A stretch of 64,000 nt of DNA from Isoperla grammatica (lineage: Eukaryota > Arthropoda > Insecta > Plecoptera > Perlodidae), in NCBI GenBank assembly GCA_945910005.1, contig OX246738.1, forward strand, positions 22,391,686 to 22,455,685, in the 5' to 3' direction. Numbering within the stretch: the first letter of the stretch is position 1; each line of letters starts with the position of its first letter. Below are positions 61,340-64,000 of the stretch, in pieces. The notes beneath the pieces are model-generated. The model worked only from the letters and a program-made list of their open reading frames with translations. It ran no database searches and had not been told where the DNA came from. A program made the translations under genes and the position numbers.

Positions 61340-64000
61340 TTAACGTGCACAACTTTGGCAAAGTGGCTTGAACGAAGTTAGCGATGAGAAGATAATGTGG
61401 AAAGAGAGATTAATAATTTAAATTGTGTTTACAACTCACTAATAAGAAATATCGTCTCAAAAGTGTTACATTAATGTATTTAGCGATAGAACTCAAACTA
61501 AAGTAGCACTACGAAACTCAGCCAAGCTAAAATCCTGCACTTCGTAGTAGGAAACTTTCTGTAAAGAATTTGGTGGGTAGAAGGCTTAAAGTTGGTTTGG
61601 AAAGGAGAGATGGTACCACTGGTACCACTGATATTTGGAGTTATTCATCTTAACTACGCATCGATAGAGATAATACAATAACAGTCACAACAATTTAACA
61701 AATTAACAAGACTATAAGCTCTAGTGGGCACAGTATGAAGTGATAAAATTACTTTGACAATTTTGGTATTTAAAGAAATTTGGTAATTTACTATGAATCA
61801 AAGGTGATCTTTGAATGAAATACTTGTAATAAAAATACTTCATGCCACACAAGTAAAGGAATGTGAATCTTTTCTTAGCAATTCCAAAGGATTACCTGAC
61901 AAAAGTAATTTAAATTCACTCTCTAAACTCATTGAGAATACCTATATATGTATATATATATATGTCGAAATGTGGCAGAAATGTTGACGGTGTTTTAGTC
62001 CCTCCCAGAGCACAATATCTCACCCATGCATAACGCCCGTGTGGTCTGACCTGACGTTGAATGTAACGACGTGACTGAAGCTTGTGTTTGCTTAACTTCA
62101 GAGCCGTGTATAACCCCATAGCAAACACTCATCAAATATCCATTTACTTGGAAATATAGACGGCTTTTTTAATTTGTTTTTACTCGGCGACTGAAACGGG
62201 AAAAACAAAGTTCACTATAGAGACTCCACTAGAGGCAAATAGAGAGGGAAAGGAGACGAATCCTTACAGGCATGAAAGTTGAAACTTAAAGCAAGCACTC
62301 GTGGTTAAAAATGTAATTGGAGATAAAGAGTGACACGTTGACAATCTAGAGGGATCATTGTACTTACATTTTTCATTTCAAGGTGAATGTACCACCCCCT
62401 GTCTGATTTAAAGCCATCCAACTTTGTGTGTTTCATTTTGGAGACCGCGTGTGGCAACACAAGGAGATAGAGGTACGCTTCTAAGAGGGGTTTATATGCT
62501 TTAGGCTGGTTGTCCGTGACAGGAGGAATATTGTTAGTATGGTTTCGGTTTTTATATACAAAGTCAAAATGATCTGGTGGACAAGATAACTAATGCTCAA
62601 ACATATATTCTATTGGCATAAAATAAAAGTATGCTCATTTATAGGAATAGATGCAAAAGCAAAAGTAAGAACTGGTGAGGGTCTATTTTTAATGGGGTAA
62701 AGGAATGACAGCTTACTAAGGGGTATCAAACATAAAGAGTCTGGACATTTGTAAATGCAAATGTGGTTTAGACTTTAGAGCGCAGTATTTAAGTTGCGAT
62801 TCAGTTTTAACCTTCAGGGTGACTATTAGCTGTAGATGTAGGACCAGTTTGAGTTGTACATGTTTCAAGCAAGACAAGTATGCCTAAGAAATGTGTTTGT
62901 GTCTTTTGTGTTAGATTATAATTAATTTTATTTGTATTTCAATATAAAATTACCTCCTGTTGGAAGGTATACTATAATATGTAATATCTTGTCATTCTGT
63001 GAAAAAAGTTCATAAAGTATGTTATATTTTTATGTTACTCGACGGCTAAGTGAGCTAATACATGCAATACAATTACAAAATTTCATTAAAACGAAGGTTG
63101 TGCAGTTTCAAGTGCAAATGAAGTGACGAACAATAAGCTGTTGTATTCTGTAGCAAAATGTATTGTATTCTGGAAATCAATGACGATACGATGACGCTAG
63201 GTGTTTGAATGTCTTTTTCCGCCAGTACAAACATTGTGTCTTCAGGTGGTAATACAACTAGCGGGGAATATACAGCACGCACCAAGTAATCACATTCACA
63301 GATACTTTTCCGTCAATAATCATTTAAATAGATATACTTGTATTACCGGAGCACATTGGACTTCCGTAACATTCCTTCATTTTCAACTGGCATGGGGACC
63401 GTATTGTCGCTATAGGATTTTGTTTCATATGGAAAATATAAGGCATAGAACAATTAGTTTGCAATCTTGGATATCCAATTGGATGTGGACCGATTGTGAC
63501 TAGGAGTCGACCCCCAGCACATTCGTAATACAATGTTGCTAACCAATCGCACGTTATTTTTATTTTCCATAGAAAACCAAGATCACTAAAATCAATATGT
63601 GCAGGATACAAAGGGTCAACTATATGAATAAGGAGAATGGCGCCAAAACGCCCGTTTTTAAACGACAAGAAATTTATGTGTTTAGTAATAATCTCAAGAA
63701 CACAGTTCATAGCAATGGAAAACTAATAAACTTACGTTTTTGTCTAAAAACGAAATATTGTGGAAAAACCTTCTCACTTGTGATTGGTTGCCGTTAACTT
63801 AAAAACATAGAAACCGTGGAAAGTTAATAAATCAAATTAATAAATGGAAACAGTAAATCCAATCTCTTCTTTTCCTCTTCGCTCACGGACGATAGAACAA
63901 TGGAACGACAACGGAATCCTTGAGTAGTCGATGTTCAATGATCCGATTGCGTCCTACTTCATTGTGACCAGAACAATGCTCCATAGTGTGTATCGTACGT
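61340..64000. other. Gene-free stretch
   Basis: It includes a short TA-rich tract at about 61944-61963. Open frames at 63201-63503 (plus) and 63324-63710 (minus, 128 codons) overlap each other and show no motif I recognise. Confidence 0.4.

Noticed and set aside
63324..63710. 128-codon minus-strand frame
   Set aside because: No motif recognised, and it overlaps an open frame on the other strand; expected by chance in a window this size.

Overview
The window looks like intergenic or intronic DNA from a large arthropod genome. It is AT-rich, has no operon-like gene packing, and contains no long open reading frame outside simple repeats. It is full of satellites, microsatellites, fold-back elements and decayed transposon pieces. 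The palindrome TAGGCCTA recurs, and the protein relics (a THAP domain, a MADF domain and a 'SWIM/YqaJ-type' arthropod leader) are of kinds common in hemipteran and other insect genomes. The species cannot be fixed from sequence alone.

Layout. 1-3.7 kb: AT-rich, with two G/C homopolymer patches. 3.7-6.35 kb: a GC-rich ~46-bp minisatellite, then a ~26-copy 85/86-bp satellite in which nearly every unit carries a fused TGAGTCA/CACGTG motif. 6.5-7.1 kb: a dispersed repeat with a second copy at 30-30.8 kb. 7.1-14.5 kb: no gene seen. 14.5-15.15 kb: a 654-bp terminal-inverted-repeat transposon relic carrying an antisense, frameshifted MADF-domain piece. 15.6-24.8 kb: fold-backs, a tRNA-derived SINE, duplicated dispersed repeats, and (TATG)n and (TA)n tracts. 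26.5-29.1 kb: an 18-unit ~147-bp satellite with paired G-run and C-run arms and a multi-unit internal duplication. 29.3-34.7 kb: MITEs, a perfect 51-bp-arm hairpin, a frameshifted THAP domain on + and a frameshifted protein fragment on - about 0.7 kb away. 35.0-35.3 kb: about 90 copies of TCTG. 39.4-39.6 kb: (CACACG)n. 42.9-43.05 kb: a candidate terminal coding exon on the minus strand with an AATAAA just past its stop. 43.3-54.8 kb: about 11.4 kb of a 58-bp satellite (~197 units), preceded by a G-quadruplex motif and followed by a SINE. 59.5 kb: a fold-back. 60.3-61.3 kb: a 14-copy 73-bp satellite. 61.3-64 kb: nothing recognised.

No complete, confidently functional host gene is visible. The best candidate for a live gene is the minus-strand terminal exon at 42.9-43.05 kb; if real, the 58-bp satellite lies in its intron or upstream region. 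The THAP, MADF and SWIM/YqaJ-type pieces are broken copies of domesticated or mobile-element-associated genes. Four unrelated satellites plus several long microsatellites make repeat expansion by unequal exchange or replication slippage the dominant theme.
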